This document shows positions 1-9,861 of a DNA stretch of 41,129 nucleotides, piece by piece; positions within the stretch are counted from its first letter, which is position 1; the number at the start of each line of letters is the position of its first letter. Source of the DNA: Candidatus Bartonella washoeensis Sb944nv (GTDB taxonomy: Bacteria > Pseudomonadota > Alphaproteobacteria > Rhizobiales > Rhizobiaceae); NCBI RefSeq assembly GCF_000278135.1, contig NZ_JH725023.1, positions 148,790 to 189,918 on the forward strand, given 5' to 3'. Below the pieces are notes generated by a model that worked only from the letters and a program-made list of their open reading frames with translations, was not told the origin of the DNA and searched no databases. The translations under genes were made by a program, and so were the position numbers.

Positions 1-95
1 ACCTAAGACCTAAGACCTAAGACCTAAGACCTAAGACCTAAGACCTAAGACCTAAGACCTAAGACCTAAGACCTAAGACCTAAGACCTAAGACCT
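1..95. repeat. Heptanucleotide tandem repeat (ACCTAAG)n
   Basis: Thirteen perfect, uninterrupted copies of the 7-bp unit ACCTAAG followed by a partial copy (ACCT), after which the sequence becomes unique. The array begins at base 1, so it probably extends beyond the window. It lies outside any coding frame I can support, about 160 bp beyond the priA stop codon. Perfect short arrays of this kind change copy number by slippage. Confidence 0.97.
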
Positions 96-258
96 TGCAT
101 CGCTTCAAACTTGTAAGCAAGCAATAATAATCGATGTACACCTAAAAAAGTAAGCAACTCATCTTTTTACTTAAAAACTGCTCCTCCTTTAAGAGAACAG
201 ACGCTTTAAAAAAAACACCTTTTGAGCAAAAGAACCGCCACATTATACACCTTTACGT

Positions 259-2472
259 TCAGAGGAAACTTTGTGGATCAATATCAATTTGGACCCGAAC
301 CGCAGAAGGCATTTTTGGTGCACTTGCAAGCATCGCACGAATAAACCCTTGCATATCAAAAGAGCGTTGCCCTTGAAGCAAAAGCCGAAAACGATAACGC
401 CCGCGCACAAGAGCCAGCGGTGCCTCTGCAGGCCCCATTACCGAGACATTTTTTTCCCGTGGTGCCATTTGGCGTAATGCACGTGCATACTGTTCTGCCG
501 CTTGGCGCTTTTCTGAAGATACAATCAAAGCAGCAAGTCGCCCATAAGGTGGAAGATGATAATGCTGCCGCATTGCAATTTCGTGCGTATAAAAATCCTC
601 ACGTCGTTGTGAAAGTAAGGCCTGTATCACTGGATGATCAGGTTGATAGGTTTGCAATAATCCTAAACTTTCTAATCCCATACGGCCTGCCCTCCCTGTA
701 ACCTGAGACAAGAGCTGAAAAGTGCGCTCAGAAGCGCGCAAATCGCCATTTGCAAGACCGAGATCAGCATCAATGACCCCAACCAACGACAACCCAGGGA
801 AATGATGTCCCTTAGCAACAAGCTGCGTCCCAATAATAATGTCAACATCGCCATTCGCAACGGCTTCTAATTCGCGTCGTAACTGACTAATCCCGCCTTT
901 GAGATCGGTTGATAGAATCAACAACCGTGCCTGTGGAAAAAGCACCCGTGTTTCCTCAGCAATTCTTTCCACACCCGGTCCACAAGCTACAAGATGATCT
1001 AAAGTGCCACATTCAGGGCACGCTTCTGGAAGCGGCTGATGATAGCCACAATGATGACATTTAAGCTGCCCCTGCAAACGATGCTCTACCAGCCAACTCG
1101 AACAGTCCGTACAATGAAAACGATGTCCACAAACGCGGCACAACGTTAAAGGTGCATAACCACGCCGATTAAGAAAAAGAAGTGCCTGTTCACCCTTCTC
1201 GAGAGTTTTTGCTAAAGCATGTTCAAGAGCAAAAGAAATAAAACGTCCCCGTTGCACACCTCCTTGACGCATATCAACCACCTGCAACTGCGGAAGTGCA
1301 GCTGCTTTAAAACGCGCTGGCAAATTTATACGCTGATAACGCCCCGACAAAACATTTGCTTGACTTTCAATCGATGGTGTAGCTGAAGATAAAATAACAG
1401 GGAAATGCTCAAAAGAGCCCCGCGCAACCGCCATATCACGTGCATGATAAAAAATACGCTCTTCCTGTTTGTAAGCACCATCATGTTCTTCATCGACAAC
1501 GATTAAGCCAAGATCTTGAAAGGGAAGAAAAAGCGCCGAACGTGCTCCAGCAACAACACGCACCCGTCCTTCTGCAACTTGCCGCCACACGCGTTCTCGA
1601 CGACGCGAAGATAAGTCTGAATGCCACTCTGCAGCAGCAGCTCCAAAACGATCATGAAAACGACCTAAGAATTGTTGTGTTAAAGCAATTTCCGGCAACA
1701 AAATCAAAACCTGCTTGCCACAGACCAGCGCTTGAGCAACCGCTTCAAAATAAACTTCCGTCTTTCCTGATCCGGTCACTCCATCAAGCAAAAAAACTTG
1801 AAACTGAGAAGATAAAACACCCTCCCGCAAAAGTCGTGCTGCATCACTCTGTGCTCCCTCTAATTGAGGGGGACAAAAATCAGGATCAGGCATTGCTGCA
1901 AGAGCAGGTGCTGGTATCATAACATCTTCGAAAACTCCCAGTGCTTTCAACCCCTCAACAACAGACACAGAAGTCCCTGCCGCATGCGCAAGACCAGAAC
2001 GTGTCCAAACCGCACCATCACGCACCAATTCCAAAACCCGCAATCGTGCTGGTGTTAAACGTCCAATTTTTCCTCCACAATAGCGCAAACCCGACATCTG
2101 CATTTCCGGTTCTAAAGCAGCCGGCACACACAAAACCAAGCGTGCAACAAGACCAAAAGGAGTCATTGTATACCGGCTGACAAAACGCAAAAACGTTATC
2201 ATCTCCGCCTTTAATGGTGGGCAATCAAAAACATAAAGGAGAGAGCGGAGTTTTTTACGCGCCATAGGAGCAGCTTTTTGCCCATCTTTTGTCGTCTTCT
2301 CTTCAACATCGACCACAACACCACAAACTTCGCGCCCCATCACCGGAACGCGAACAAACGAACCAACTTCACCCTTCATAGAAGATGGCATTTCATAACT
2401 ATAAGCCTGAGCAACAGGAAGAGGCACCAAAACTGAAACAATCTTGCTCTCTCTTATATCCCCCACTACCAT
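259..2472 (-). CDS. priA: Primosomal protein N' (PriA), replication restart helicase
   Basis: PriA is the 3'-5' DNA helicase that recognises stalled forks and reloads the replisome. The frame shows a Walker A motif (GVTGSGKTE), a DEEH Walker B motif (VVDEEHDGAYKQ), helicase motif SSATPS, and an eight-cysteine zinc-binding region (CRVCG, CTDC, CHHCG, CPECG; roughly bases 1005-1145). The ATG at 2472 is chosen because it is preceded by AGAGAGGAGAAC, a strong ribosome binding site, giving 737 residues, close to the usual 730-740. The frame stays open upstream to an ATG at 2526 and a TTG at 2538, but that extension is made of repeated DIRE-type residues encoded by a near-repeat of GGACATAAGAGAG, so I regard it as untranslated leader. 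The gene is transcribed away from the transaldolase gene, as is common in related genomes. Confidence 0.95.
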   Translation of the reverse strand: MVVGDIRESKIVSVLVPLPVAQAYSYEMPSSMKGEVGSFVRVPVMGREVCGVVVDVEEKTTKDGQKAAPMARKKLRSLLYVFDCPPLKAEMITFLRFVSRYTMTPFGLVARLVLCVPAALEPEMQMSGLRYCGGKIGRLTPARLRVLELVRDGAVWTRSGLAHAAGTSVSVVEGLKALGVFEDVMIPAPALAAMPDPDFCPPQLEGAQSDAARLLREGVLSSQFQVFLLDGVTGSGKTEVYFEAVAQALVCGKQVLILLPEIALTQQFLGRFHDRFGAAAAEWHSDLSSRRRERVWRQVAEGRVRVVAGARSALFLPFQDLGLIVVDEEHDGAYKQEERIFYHARDMAVARGSFEHFPVILSSATPSIESQANVLSGRYQRINLPARFKAAALPQLQVVDMRQGGVQRGRFISFALEHALAKTLEKGEQALLFLNRRGYAPLTLCRVCGHRFHCTDCSSWLVEHRLQGQLKCHHCGYHQPLPEACPECGTLDHLVACGPGVERIAEETRVLFPQARLLILSTDLKGGISQLRRELEAVANGDVDIIIGTQLVAKGHHFPGLSLVGVIDADLGLANGDLRASERTFQLLSQVTGRAGRMGLESLGLLQTYQPDHPVIQALLSQRREDFYTHEIAMRQHYHLPPYGRLAALIVSSEKRQAAEQYARALRQMAPREKNVSVMGPAEAPLALVRGRYRFRLLLQGQRSFDMQGFIRAMLASAPKMPSAVRVQIDIDPQSFL

Positions 2473-3112
2473 GTTCTCCTCTCTTATGTCCCGCTCTCTT
2501 ATGTCCTTTGTCACACATGGCTTCATCTTTTGTTCCAACTTTTTATACGAGCCCTTTTATACAAATATACAAACCTTTTTTATCAAACATTGTCCTTGCA
2601 TTTTATATTTTTTGACACCCCACCATCCGTTATGAAAAATTCTTGCCTTACATGATCTCTCTTTGCCCACCCCATAAACACCTTGCGCACAATGTTTTTT
2701 CAATCCACTCCTCATCACAAAAACGCAAACAAAGCATAAACGCCTCTCTCTCCATAGCAGAATGAACCCTATCACTATAATTACGAGCCGCAGGAAGAGG
2801 TGCCAACGTTCCTTGTTACTCCTCCTTTCACTTTTGATTTCATTTTTTTAACAACCTTGTCAACGATAAGCATTTACAGGCATTCGATATTGACTTCTAA
2901 AATGCTCACGCCATAAACAAACCATAATTCCGCAGTTATCCTCTCTTCCCAACGCTTATTTTTTTCTTTTCCCAACTTATATCTTAACTTACTATATGAG
3001 ACACACATTCTCCCTTTTGCTTTTGTGATTAAACAATAGTGCATAATAGAAATAGGGAGAAATATTATAAGCCTTGAATAAAGAGCTTTTTTTAAAACCA
3101 AGGAGATTTGGT
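2473..3112. other. Divergent intergenic region between priA and the transaldolase gene
   Basis: This stretch of about 640 bp holds the leader of priA (with the 13-bp near-repeat GGACATAAGAGAG at 2450-2525) and the upstream region of the transaldolase gene. Short open frames exist on both strands but none has a convincing ribosome binding site or recognisable product. I see no tRNA or clear terminator. It must carry promoters for both flanking genes; I could not place them with confidence. Confidence 0.5.
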
Positions 3113-3766
3113 ATGAAATTTTTTGTGGATAGTGCCCATATTGAAGAGATCAGAGAATTACAAAACTTAAGCCTTGTCGATGGGGTCACCACCAATCCCT
3201 CTCTTATCCTAAAATCAGGACGCAATATTCTTGAGGTGACAAAAGAAATTTGTGCCCTTGTCAATGGACCTGTTTCTGCTGAAGTTACAGCAACAGAATT
3301 TGAAAATATGATGAAAGAAGCGGCTATTTTAGCAAAAATTGCCGATAACATTTGCATCAAGCTTCCCTTAACAGTTGATGGATTGAAAGCCTGTAAAGCC
3401 CTTACAGCACAAGGATTAAAAACAAATCTTACACTTTGTTTTTCTGCTAACCAAGCTCTCTTGGCAGCGAAAGCAGGAGCAACATTTGTTTCACCTTTTA
3501 TCGGCAGGCTCGATGATTGCGCAAGTGATGGCGTGGAATTGCTTCACGAAATTCGCACAATTTATAACCACTATGGCTTTGAAACACAAATTTTAGCAGC
3601 CTCAATCCGCACTGTTAATCATGTCAAAGAAGCAGCATTAAGTGGTGCAGACGTTGCAACTGTTCCACCATCAATCTTAAAAGCGCTGGTCAAACATCCT
3701 TTAACAGATAAAGGTTTGCAAATTTTTCTAGATGATTGGAAAAAAACCGGACAAAATATTGCTTAA
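3113..3766 (+). CDS. tal: Small transaldolase (TalC/FSA-like family)
   Basis: The product is a 217-residue single-domain TIM barrel of the short transaldolase/fructose-6-phosphate aldolase family, which moves a dihydroxyacetone unit between sugar phosphates in the non-oxidative pentose phosphate pathway. It begins MKFFVDSA and contains the family motifs DGVTTNPSL, the Schiff-base lysine in IKLPLT (Lys83), and the loop SPFIGRLDD. The ATG at 3113 is chosen over an upstream TTG at 3074 because AAGGAG lies just before it (3100-3105) and family proteins begin at this methionine. Its stop overlaps the stop region of lptE by 4 bp, so the two genes converge without room for a separate terminator. Family and length are clear; transaldolase versus fructose-6-phosphate aldolase activity cannot be decided by eye. 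Confidence 0.92.
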   Translation: MKFFVDSAHIEEIRELQNLSLVDGVTTNPSLILKSGRNILEVTKEICALVNGPVSAEVTATEFENMMKEAAILAKIADNICIKLPLTVDGLKACKALTAQGLKTNLTLCFSANQALLAAKAGATFVSPFIGRLDDCASDGVELLHEIRTIYNHYGFETQILAASIRTVNHVKEAALSGADVATVPPSILKALVKHPLTDKGLQIFLDDWKKTGQNIA

Positions 3767-4356
3767 TGCCCAGAAGTTTTCTTTGCAAGATCTTTTGCAA
3801 GCAATAGTAAAATCTGTTCAGCCAATTCTTCCGCTACACGTTTTTGTGCGTCTTTTTCTGCTTGCATTGTTGCATATTCCTGACGGAGTCGTTCAAAAGA
3901 TGCACGCACTGTTCCCGTTCCTTTGAAAAGTGGAGCATTTTTCATGTCCTGCAAGATATAAGAAGCTTTCCCTACCACGGTTCCGACAGAAGGTCGCCCC
4001 TCTCTTTTCCTATCGCGATCCACCTCTATCTGTACAGATTCCCTTGTAAACGTGGATGTCTGCAATACCAATTGATACGCCGGAGTAGAAGGTTTACTGC
4101 CATTTCCATACAGAAGAAATAGCAGGTGATTACGCACCATTTGACCAAAACGATCTGAAGGTTCTTCGACGACAATACTTGCAAGCTTTGCAGAAAGCCC
4201 CAAAGAAGCCTTGCCTCCATGCTGACCATAAGAGACTGAATCCATCGTTGTCGAAATCTGCGACACCTGACGATACAGTGGTTCAACCGTACATCCAGAC
4301 ACAAGCATGAACATACTCGCTAAACTCACAAGAACAAAATTTTTAAAGAACGACAT
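3763..4356 (-). CDS. lptE: LPS-assembly lipoprotein LptE-like
   Basis: A 197-residue lipoprotein. The N-terminus is a hydrophobic signal ending in LVSGC (Cys22), a lipobox, followed by VEPLYR, a start typical of alphaproteobacterial LptE proteins (the GFxPLY-type motif). LptE plugs the LptD barrel in the outer membrane and helps deliver lipopolysaccharide to the surface. The gene overlaps the 3' end of leuS by 14 bp on the same strand, so it is probably translated from the leuS transcript; leuS-lptE is a conserved pair in rhizobia and relatives. In many relatives holA follows lptE; here the next gene is the convergent transaldolase, so holA is not in this position. Sequence identity in the family is low, so the assignment leans on position and lipobox. 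Confidence 0.82.
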   Translation of the reverse strand: MSFFKNFVLVSLASMFMLVSGCTVEPLYRQVSQISTTMDSVSYGQHGGKASLGLSAKLASIVVEEPSDRFGQMVRNHLLFLLYGNGSKPSTPAYQLVLQTSTFTRESVQIEVDRDRKREGRPSVGTVVGKASYILQDMKNAPLFKGTGTVRASFERLRQEYATMQAEKDAQKRVAEELAEQILLLLAKDLAKKTSGH

Positions 4357-6985
4357 TCACAATCCTTTGTGGAACAATAATCATTTTTTTTACTGGTTTT
4401 TCAGCCAGCTGCGCCTGCACAAAATCAAGAGCCAAAACAGCTTCTTCAATCATTGCCTCATTCGCTGTTGCTGGAACAGTTACCTCACCACGTTTTTTAC
4501 CATTAACTTGTACTGGTAAAGTGCGGCATTCTTCAACAGTTAATGCAGGATCATAAACAGGCCAAGAAAGCTCAGAAATCAAGTTTTTTCCTCCTAAAGC
4601 CGCATGGCATTCTTCTGCTAAATGGGGCATCATAGGCGCAATCAATGCGAGGAAAAAATCCATTGCTTGGCGCAAAGCAGACTTCATTTCATCCTCAACA
4701 CTTGTCACCCTGTTTAACAACGGCGCCATAATATTCAAGAATTCATAAAGGCGTGCAATCGCTCGATTAAAAGCAAATTTTTCCAAATCATCTTCGACAG
4801 CGCACAATGTGCGATGCGCTGCTTTTGAAAGCTCCAAAGCTGAACCCTGACGCCCTGCACACGGCGCCACTTCTTTCAAAATGGGAGCACTCAAAGCCAC
4901 ACAACGCCAAACGCGTTGCACAAAGCGATGTGCACCTTCAACACCAGACTCCGTCCAGATGACATCTCGATCAGGAGGAGAATCCGACAACACAAACCAG
5001 CGCACAGTATCCGCCCCATAGGATGCAATAATATCGTCAGGATCAACAACATTCTTTTTTGATTTTGACATTTTTTCAATCGAACCAATCGTTACTTCGC
5101 TTTGATCAGTCAATTTGTAAGCCTGTCGTTTTCCATCCTTTTCAACAATTGAAATATCTGCTGGCGAAACCCACCCCTGTTCATCGCGATAAGTTTCATG
5201 AACGACCATACCTTGCGTAAAAAGCCCCTTAAAAGGTTCATCAACAGTCACATGCCCAATCAACTTCATGGCACGCATAAAAAAACGTGCGTAAAGAAGA
5301 TGAAGAATCGCATGCTCAATTCCACCAATATATTGTTGCACAGGCAACCACTCAGTTGTCGCTTTTTTGTCGACAGGTTCTTGCGCAAAAGGTGCAGTAA
5401 AGCGGGCATAATACCAAGAAGAGTCAACAAATGTATCCATGGTATCAGTCTCACGTTTGGCACACTGACCACAAACAGGACAAGCAACCTTTTGCCATAT
5501 TTCATGACGCTCAAGTGGATTGCCAGGTTGATCAAAAGACACATCATCAGGCAACACAACCGGCAAGTCAGTGCGCGGCACCGGAACCACTCCGCAAACT
5601 TCACAATGGATCATAGGAATCGGGCATCCCCAATAACGCTGACGTGAAATACCCCAATCACGCAATCGAAATTGCACTGTTTTTTGCCCCTGAGGCTGCC
5701 CTCCAAGCATTTGCCCCTCAAGCCTTTTAGCTGCAGCTTCAAAAGCTTGTTGTGGTGTTAAACCATCCAAAAAGCCTGAATTAATCATCACACCATCGCC
5801 AGTATAAGCGGTTTCCCCAATCACGAAATCTTCTGCATCAACTCCTTTTGGCAAAACCACCGGCTGCACAGGAAGATTATATTTACGTGCAAAATCCAAA
5901 TCTCTCTGATCATGCGCAGGACAACCAAAAATAGCTCCCGTTCCGTAATCCATGAGCACAAAATTAGCGATATAAACAGGAATATGCACCGTTGGATCAA
6001 AGGGATGAACAGCCAGAAGGGGTGTAAGAAATCCTTGTTTTTCGGCTTTTTCAAGTGCCACTGTTGTCGTTCCACCACACCGACAATTTTCGATAAAAGC
6101 CTCCAGCGCTTTATCCTTTTGCGCTAAAGCGTTTGCAATGGGATGATCAACAGACAGCGCCAAAAAAGAAGCACCAAAGAGTGTATCAGGCCGCGTTGAA
6201 TAACAGACAACTTCGTTCAAAGCCTCACAAACCTCATCAACAACACCTGTTGACTTCAACGCCCAACGAATGAACACACCTTGTGATTTACCAATCCAAT
6301 TCTTTTGCATAGTGCGGACTTTTTCTGGCCACTGCTCAAGCTCTTCAAGCCCTGCCAAGAGGTCTTCACTCAAATCACTAATTTTGAAAAACCACTGCGT
6401 CAATTCACGTTGTTCAACCAACGCACCAGAACGCCATCCCCGCCCCTCAACAACCTGTTCATTTGCCAAAACGGTTTGATCAACCGGATCCCAATTCACC
6501 TTAGCCACTTTGCGTGCAACCAAACCCTTTTGATACAGATCAAGGAACAGCATTTGTTGACGATGATAATAATCCACATCACAAGTCGCAAATTCGCGCG
6601 ACCAATCTAATGAGAGCCCTAATTGCTTTAATTGCCCACGCATCACTGCAATATTCTCATAAGTCCACGTTTTGGGATGAATTTTATTTTGCAGTGCAGC
6701 ATTTTCTGCTGGCATCCCAAAAGCATCCCACCCCATAGGATGAAGCACATTAAACCCCTTTGCACGTTTATAGCGTGCCACAACATCCCCCATGGCATAA
6801 TTGCGCACATGCCCCATATGAATGCGTCCAGAAGGATAAGGAAACATCTCTAAAACGTAGTATTTTTTACGTTTATCCTCTTGACCAGTCTGAAAAATTT
6901 TCTTTTCATCCCAAATCGCTTGCCATTTTTGTTCCTGTGCACGTGGATTATAGCGTTCACCTAAATTATAACGTTCAATCGTCAT
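4343..6985 (-). CDS. leuS: Leucyl-tRNA synthetase
   Basis: An 880-residue class I aminoacyl-tRNA synthetase that charges tRNA-Leu in the cytoplasm. The HIGH signature appears as HMGH (residues 56-59, in [14 protein letters not shown]) and the KMSKS loop is exact (about residues 638-642, [10 protein letters not shown]). A CP1 editing domain lies between them (for example the [11 protein letters not shown] and [15 protein letters not shown] motifs), and the C-terminus carries the tRNA-binding [11 protein letters not shown] segment. Length matches bacterial LeuRS. The start ATG at 6985 gives the usual MTIERYN-type beginning. It is the first gene of a leuS-lptE unit and is divergent from the yggS-type gene with about 175 bp between them. 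Confidence 0.97.
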   Translation of the reverse strand: MTIERYNLGERYNPRAQEQKWQAIWDEKKIFQTGQEDKRKKYYVLEMFPYPSGRIHMGHVRNYAMGDVVARYKRAKGFNVLHPMGWDAFGMPAENAALQNKIHPKTWTYENIAVMRGQLKQLGLSLDWSREFATCDVDYYHRQQMLFLDLYQKGLVARKVAKVNWDPVDQTVLANEQVVEGRGWRSGALVEQRELTQWFFKISDLSEDLLAGLEELEQWPEKVRTMQKNWIGKSQGVFIRWALKSTGVVDEVCEALNEVVCYSTRPDTLFGASFLALSVDHPIANALAQKDKALEAFIENCRCGGTTTVALEKAEKQGFLTPLLAVHPFDPTVHIPVYIANFVLMDYGTGAIFGCPAHDQRDLDFARKYNLPVQPVVLPKGVDAEDFVIGETAYTGDGVMINSGFLDGLTPQQAFEAAAKRLEGQMLGGQPQGQKTVQFRLRDWGISRQRYWGCPIPMIHCEVCGVVPVPRTDLPVVLPDDVSFDQPGNPLERHEIWQKVACPVCGQCAKRETDTMDTFVDSSWYYARFTAPFAQEPVDKKATTEWLPVQQYIGGIEHAILHLLYARFFMRAMKLIGHVTVDEPFKGLFTQGMVVHETYRDEQGWVSPADISIVEKDGKRQAYKLTDQSEVTIGSIEKMSKSKKNVVDPDDIIASYGADTVRWFVLSDSPPDRDVIWTESGVEGAHRFVQRVWRCVALSAPILKEVAPCAGRQGSALELSKAAHRTLCAVEDDLEKFAFNRAIARLYEFLNIMAPLLNRVTSVEDEMKSALRQAMDFFLALIAPMMPHLAEECHAALGGKNLISELSWPVYDPALTVEECRTLPVQVNGKKRGEVTVPATANEAMIEEAVLALDFVQAQLAEKPVKKMIIVPQRIVNVVL

Positions 6986-7160
6986 TTCTATTATACTCTT
7001 TATAAAATTGAACTAAAAACTTGTTTTTATGCTTCACCATGGATTAATGCCATCGTCAATATTTTCAACAAATATTTTACTAAGTATCTTACAAAGTTTT
7101 TATAAGCAATTGCTATAAAGAACTATTCAATCCTTCAATAAAAAAAGAAAGAATATATTT

Positions 7161-7841
7161 ATGAACACAGAAAATAATCCCTCCATTGAAGCGTGGAAAA
7201 ATCTTCAAAAAGATATTGCCGAAACATGTCAAAGCTATAATCGCCCGGTAGAAGAGGTACAACTTATCGCTGTTTCAAAAACGGTCCCTGTAGATCACAT
7301 CCTCCCCCTTTTGCAAGCAGGACAGCGTCTTTTCGCAGAAAACCGTGTACAAGAAGCGGCTGAAAAATGGCCTTGTCTGCGTCAACAATTTAAAAAGATT
7401 GAACTTCACCTCATCGGTCCCCTACAATCCAATAAAACAGCAGAAGCGGTGAAACTTTTTGATATCATCCAAACAGTTGACCGTGAAAAAATAGCCAAAA
7501 GCTTGTCAGAAGAAATGCAAAAACAAAAAAAAACTCTCCCCTGCTATGTTCAAGTCAATATTGGCTTAGAGCCGCAAAAAAGTGGTATCGCACCACAAGA
7601 AGTGCTCCCTTTTGTTGCCCAGTGCAAAAATCACTACGGACTTAATATCATCGGCCTTATGGCAATCCCCCCCGTACAAGAAAACCCCGGCCCCTATTTC
7701 GCCCTGTTAGCAAAACTAGCAAAAAAAGCCGGTCTGCCAAAACTTTCGATGGGCATGTCCAATGACTTTAAAACGGCTCTTCAATTTGGCTCTAACATCC
7801 TTCGCATTGGCTCCGCTCTATTTGGAAACCGCCCTGTCTGA
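7161..7841 (+). CDS. yggS: YggS/PLPBP family pyridoxal phosphate homeostasis protein
   Basis: A 226-residue fold-type III PLP-binding protein resembling the N-terminal barrel of alanine racemase. Lys40 in QLIAVSKTVP is the expected Schiff-base lysine; other family motifs are GENRVQE (here AENRVQEA), HLIGPLQSNK, LSMGMSNDF and the C-terminal IRIGSALFG. Members buffer free pyridoxal phosphate and influence amino-acid pools; no catalytic reaction is firmly established. The ATG at 7161 gives a normal family length, although the ribosome binding site before it (an A-rich AAAGAAAGAA) is weak. It is transcribed alone; the 800 bp downstream lacks a supported gene. Confidence 0.93.
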   Translation: MNTENNPSIEAWKNLQKDIAETCQSYNRPVEEVQLIAVSKTVPVDHILPLLQAGQRLFAENRVQEAAEKWPCLRQQFKKIELHLIGPLQSNKTAEAVKLFDIIQTVDREKIAKSLSEEMQKQKKTLPCYVQVNIGLEPQKSGIAPQEVLPFVAQCKNHYGLNIIGLMAIPPVQENPGPYFALLAKLAKKAGLPKLSMGMSNDFKTALQFGSNILRIGSALFGNRPV

Positions 7842-8647
7842 ACTTATTTTCACTGAAATATAAAGAACTCACTATTAAAAGCAAAATGATAAGAACGATA
7901 AAGGTCAGTTACACACGCATGGAAAAAGTGCGACGAAATAAATGATTACCAAAAGAACATTCACAACAGTTGTCGCAATAGTTCCCATTAAAAACCACGG
8001 ATTGTATCAACCCCTCCAATAGATATGAACAGTTCCCCACACACTTAACAAAATGCACAAAGTCGGCAAGGAAAGGCTAAAAACATGAGTGTAAATGCGA
8101 CACCCTCATTCTCATGTAAACCAATGAACCAAATAAACCTCTCAAATGCCCATGAGAATGTTACAAACTGTGCGAAACAACATGGATATCACTCTATAAG
8201 GTCAACGATAGCATAAAGGCTTTCTGTGCTCTACAAAGCGTAACATACGGTCAATATTCGCCTAGAAAATAAAAAATGAATCCCGTGCATATGCACATAA
8301 TACATGCAGGCAAAACAATGGCAATGAGACTAATTTCAATAACGATATTCCTTTATCGTTCTCATAAACAAAAAGAAAAACTTCAACTTTTCATATGCGC
8401 AATTTTTCTAATTTTAAACTTTAATTAAGAAAAATATGGCATAATTTCTTATATTTTTAAATAATTATAAGTAATATTTTATATTATTAATAATAAAATT
8501 TCATATATACATAGTGTATTTATTATTTATACAGTATTTTTATTGCCTTTTTCAAAATTTAGCTTTGACAATTCTCTAAAATACGTGATAACCATTTGAA
8601 ATGTATCGTAATGATACGTTTATTCCAAAATTAAAGGGAGGATTTAT
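7842..8647. other. AT-rich spacer without a supported gene
   Basis: No convincing long frame on either strand. On the minus strand a short hydrophobic frame (7905-7988) reads MGTIATTVVNVLLVII and ends after 27 codons; upstream a TGA interrupts what looks like a continuing membrane segment (YNPWFLMG), so it may be a relic of a membrane-protein gene. From about 8400 the sequence becomes extremely AT-rich and leads into the promoter region of the small gene at 8648. Confidence 0.45.
8565..8617 (+). promoter_or_regulatory. Possible promoter with a dyad upstream of the bacteriocin-like gene
   Basis: An exact TTGACA box (8565-8570) is followed 16-17 bases later by GATAAC (about 8587-8592), a plausible though imperfect -10 box. 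About ten bases further is a short dyad, GTATC-gtaat-GATAC (8603-8617), placed where a repressor could sit over the start of transcription. The dyad is seen directly; promoter and operator function are inferred. Confidence 0.4.
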
Positions 8648-8911
8648 ATGCGTAATTTTGGTTCAGGTTTAGTTTATAATTTAAATGATTCAACACCTGT
8701 TTATGGAAATGCGTGTGGCTTTAATGATTTTATGTCTCACATGAATGCACAGGGTTTTGATTATGCAGTTGCAGGAGGGCTAACCGGAGCAGCAATGGGT
8801 GCTATAACTGGTCCAGGTGCACTTATGGGTGGCATCACAGGCGCCACGACTGGTTTCTTAGGAGGTTTTGGTTTGGGTTTCGCTCAGAAAGCGCATGAAT
8901 GTTGGTTCTAA
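8648..8911 (+). CDS. Small glycine-zipper protein, bacteriocin-like
   Basis: An 87-residue protein with a strong ribosome binding site (AAAGGGAGG at 8634-8642, seven bases before the ATG). Residues 1-40 are polar; residues 41-80 form one long Gly/Ala-rich helix-prone segment with repeated GxxxG spacing (GGLTGAAMGAITG, GGITGATTGFLGG, GFGLGF). This composition is typical of class II bacteriocins and colicin V-type microcins and of other pore-forming or membrane-inserting small proteins. Two cysteines (Cys23 and Cys85, in ECWF at the end) could form a disulfide. I see no clear double-glycine leader cleavage site, and no dedicated peptidase-exporter lies next to it. Two small membrane-protein frames follow, which fits a toxin/immunity arrangement. 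The family is inferred from composition, not from a search. Confidence 0.7.
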   Translation: MRNFGSGLVYNLNDSTPVYGNACGFNDFMSHMNAQGFDYAVAGGLTGAAMGAITGPGALMGGITGATTGFLGGFGLGFAQKAHECWF

Positions 8912-9067
8912 TTTATAGAGAATAACTACAAAAATATCTCTAAAGTTAGTAATTTTGTAATTGTTTTCAAAAAAATATTTAAGTTATATTTTCTATAATT
9001 ATGGTTTAGATGAACTTCAGAGATATTTATAATTTATCATCACATATATTATAATTTGGATTTCGTA

Positions 9068-9271
9068 ATGTCAGATTTTACTCATAAAATTATTGAATCG
9101 CTCGTGGTAACAGTTTTTTTTGGTTTAATATATCTTTTTTATTATAAATTTATTTCTTACAGTTGGAAAGATTCTCTAAAAAACTCATTATTAATAAGCT
9201 TTATATTTTTTATTGTTAGCCTTTCATTGAACTATATTGGTTTATATAACTTTATAAGAAATATTTTATAA
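9068..9271 (+). CDS. Small two-helix membrane protein, possible immunity protein
   Basis: A 67-residue protein beginning MSDFTHKIIES, with two predicted transmembrane segments (about residues 8-29, rich in V/F/L/Y, and about 39-62) and a basic loop between them (YSWKDSLKN). ATG at 9068 is preferred over a TTG at 9056. No recognised family. It lies 156 bp downstream of the bacteriocin-like gene on the same strand and its stop overlaps the start of the next small frame (TAATG), suggesting translational coupling. Small hydrophobic proteins beside bacteriocin genes are often immunity proteins; here that is inference from context. Confidence 0.5.
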   Translation: MSDFTHKIIESLVVTVFFGLIYLFYYKFISYSWKDSLKNSLLISFIFFIVSLSLNYIGLYNFIRNIL

Positions 9272-9417
9272 TGGATATTTATCATAAATTATTAGAAATA
9301 TTATTTCAAACAATCGCATCTGTAAAATTATTATCCATTTCATTATATATATCACTATTTTGTTATTTTTTAACATCTTTCCTTGCTCTCAGTCCCATCT
9401 CCCAACACTGTCCGTGA
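9271..9417 (+). CDS. Tiny membrane-segment ORF coupled to the upstream small gene, possibly truncated
   Basis: Forty-eight codons starting MDIYHKLLEILFQTIAS, opening at an ATG that overlaps the stop of the preceding gene by one base (TAATG). The first 40 residues contain one hydrophobic helix (KLLSISLYISLFCYFLTSF). The last ten codons (LALSPISQHCP) run antisense to a different open stretch on the minus strand (see 9370-9501), so the natural C-terminus may have been lost when other sequence was joined here. It may be a second immunity-type membrane protein or a broken remnant of one. Confidence 0.35.
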   Translation: MDIYHKLLEILFQTIASVKLLSISLYISLFCYFLTSFLALSPISQHCP

Positions 9418-9861
9418 ATGGCATAACGAAAAACATGATAAACCTGTGTCATCACAATAAAATATTCGCGCTTTTGGGATAGCTTTACAAATAACACCCA
9501 TAACCTATGAATGCCCTCGTCCTGTCTATCTTTAACTTTTTATACGAAATTTTTTAAACTTTAATTTCTTTCTCGGCTTATAAAAAGCTCTCTACAACAT
9601 AAGCTCTTTTTGTATTTTGATACAAATTTGCATCTCTTTATTATAACATACTTTGTAGCACTTTAGCCCACTAAAAAAGCATAAAAAAGCTCTCTTAAAA
9701 GACAAACGCGGCTGATTTTAAAAATTGACTATACCAATCTTTGTAATTTAGTCTAATCTCAAGAAGCTTTTTCTTAAATGAAAAGCTTATTGGAAAGTTC
9801 TGCCAGAAAAACGCAAAAGCATAGCGGCTGATTTTTCCAAATAAATTAAGAGAGGGAACTT
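9418..9861. other. Spacer upstream of acs
   Basis: No supported gene on the plus strand. On the minus strand a 43-codon ATG frame (9501 down to 9370, MGVICKAIPKARIFYCDD...) and an overlapping frame in another phase are both open, more like an interspersed element than a gene. A perfect inverted repeat, AAGCTTTT-9 bases-AAAAGCTT, lies at 9764-9788, about 75 bp before acs; it has no following T-run, so it is not an obvious terminator and could be a regulatory or mRNA-leader structure. Confidence 0.4.

Noticed and set aside
1440-1922. 160-codon open frame on the plus strand
   Set aside because: It lies fully inside priA on the opposite strand, has no ribosome binding site and no recognisable domain; it is a shadow of the real gene.
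2557-2775. 72-codon minus-strand frame upstream of priA
   Set aside because: No start signal, unusual Trp/Cys-rich composition and no neighbour logic; treated as spacer.
5198-5647. 149-codon plus-strand frame
   Set aside because: Antisense to the conserved leuS coding sequence; no independent evidence.
9764-9788. Inverted repeat read as a terminator for the small-gene cassette
   Set aside because: No T-run follows and it lies 350 bp after the last small ORF and close to acs, so a terminator role is not supported.
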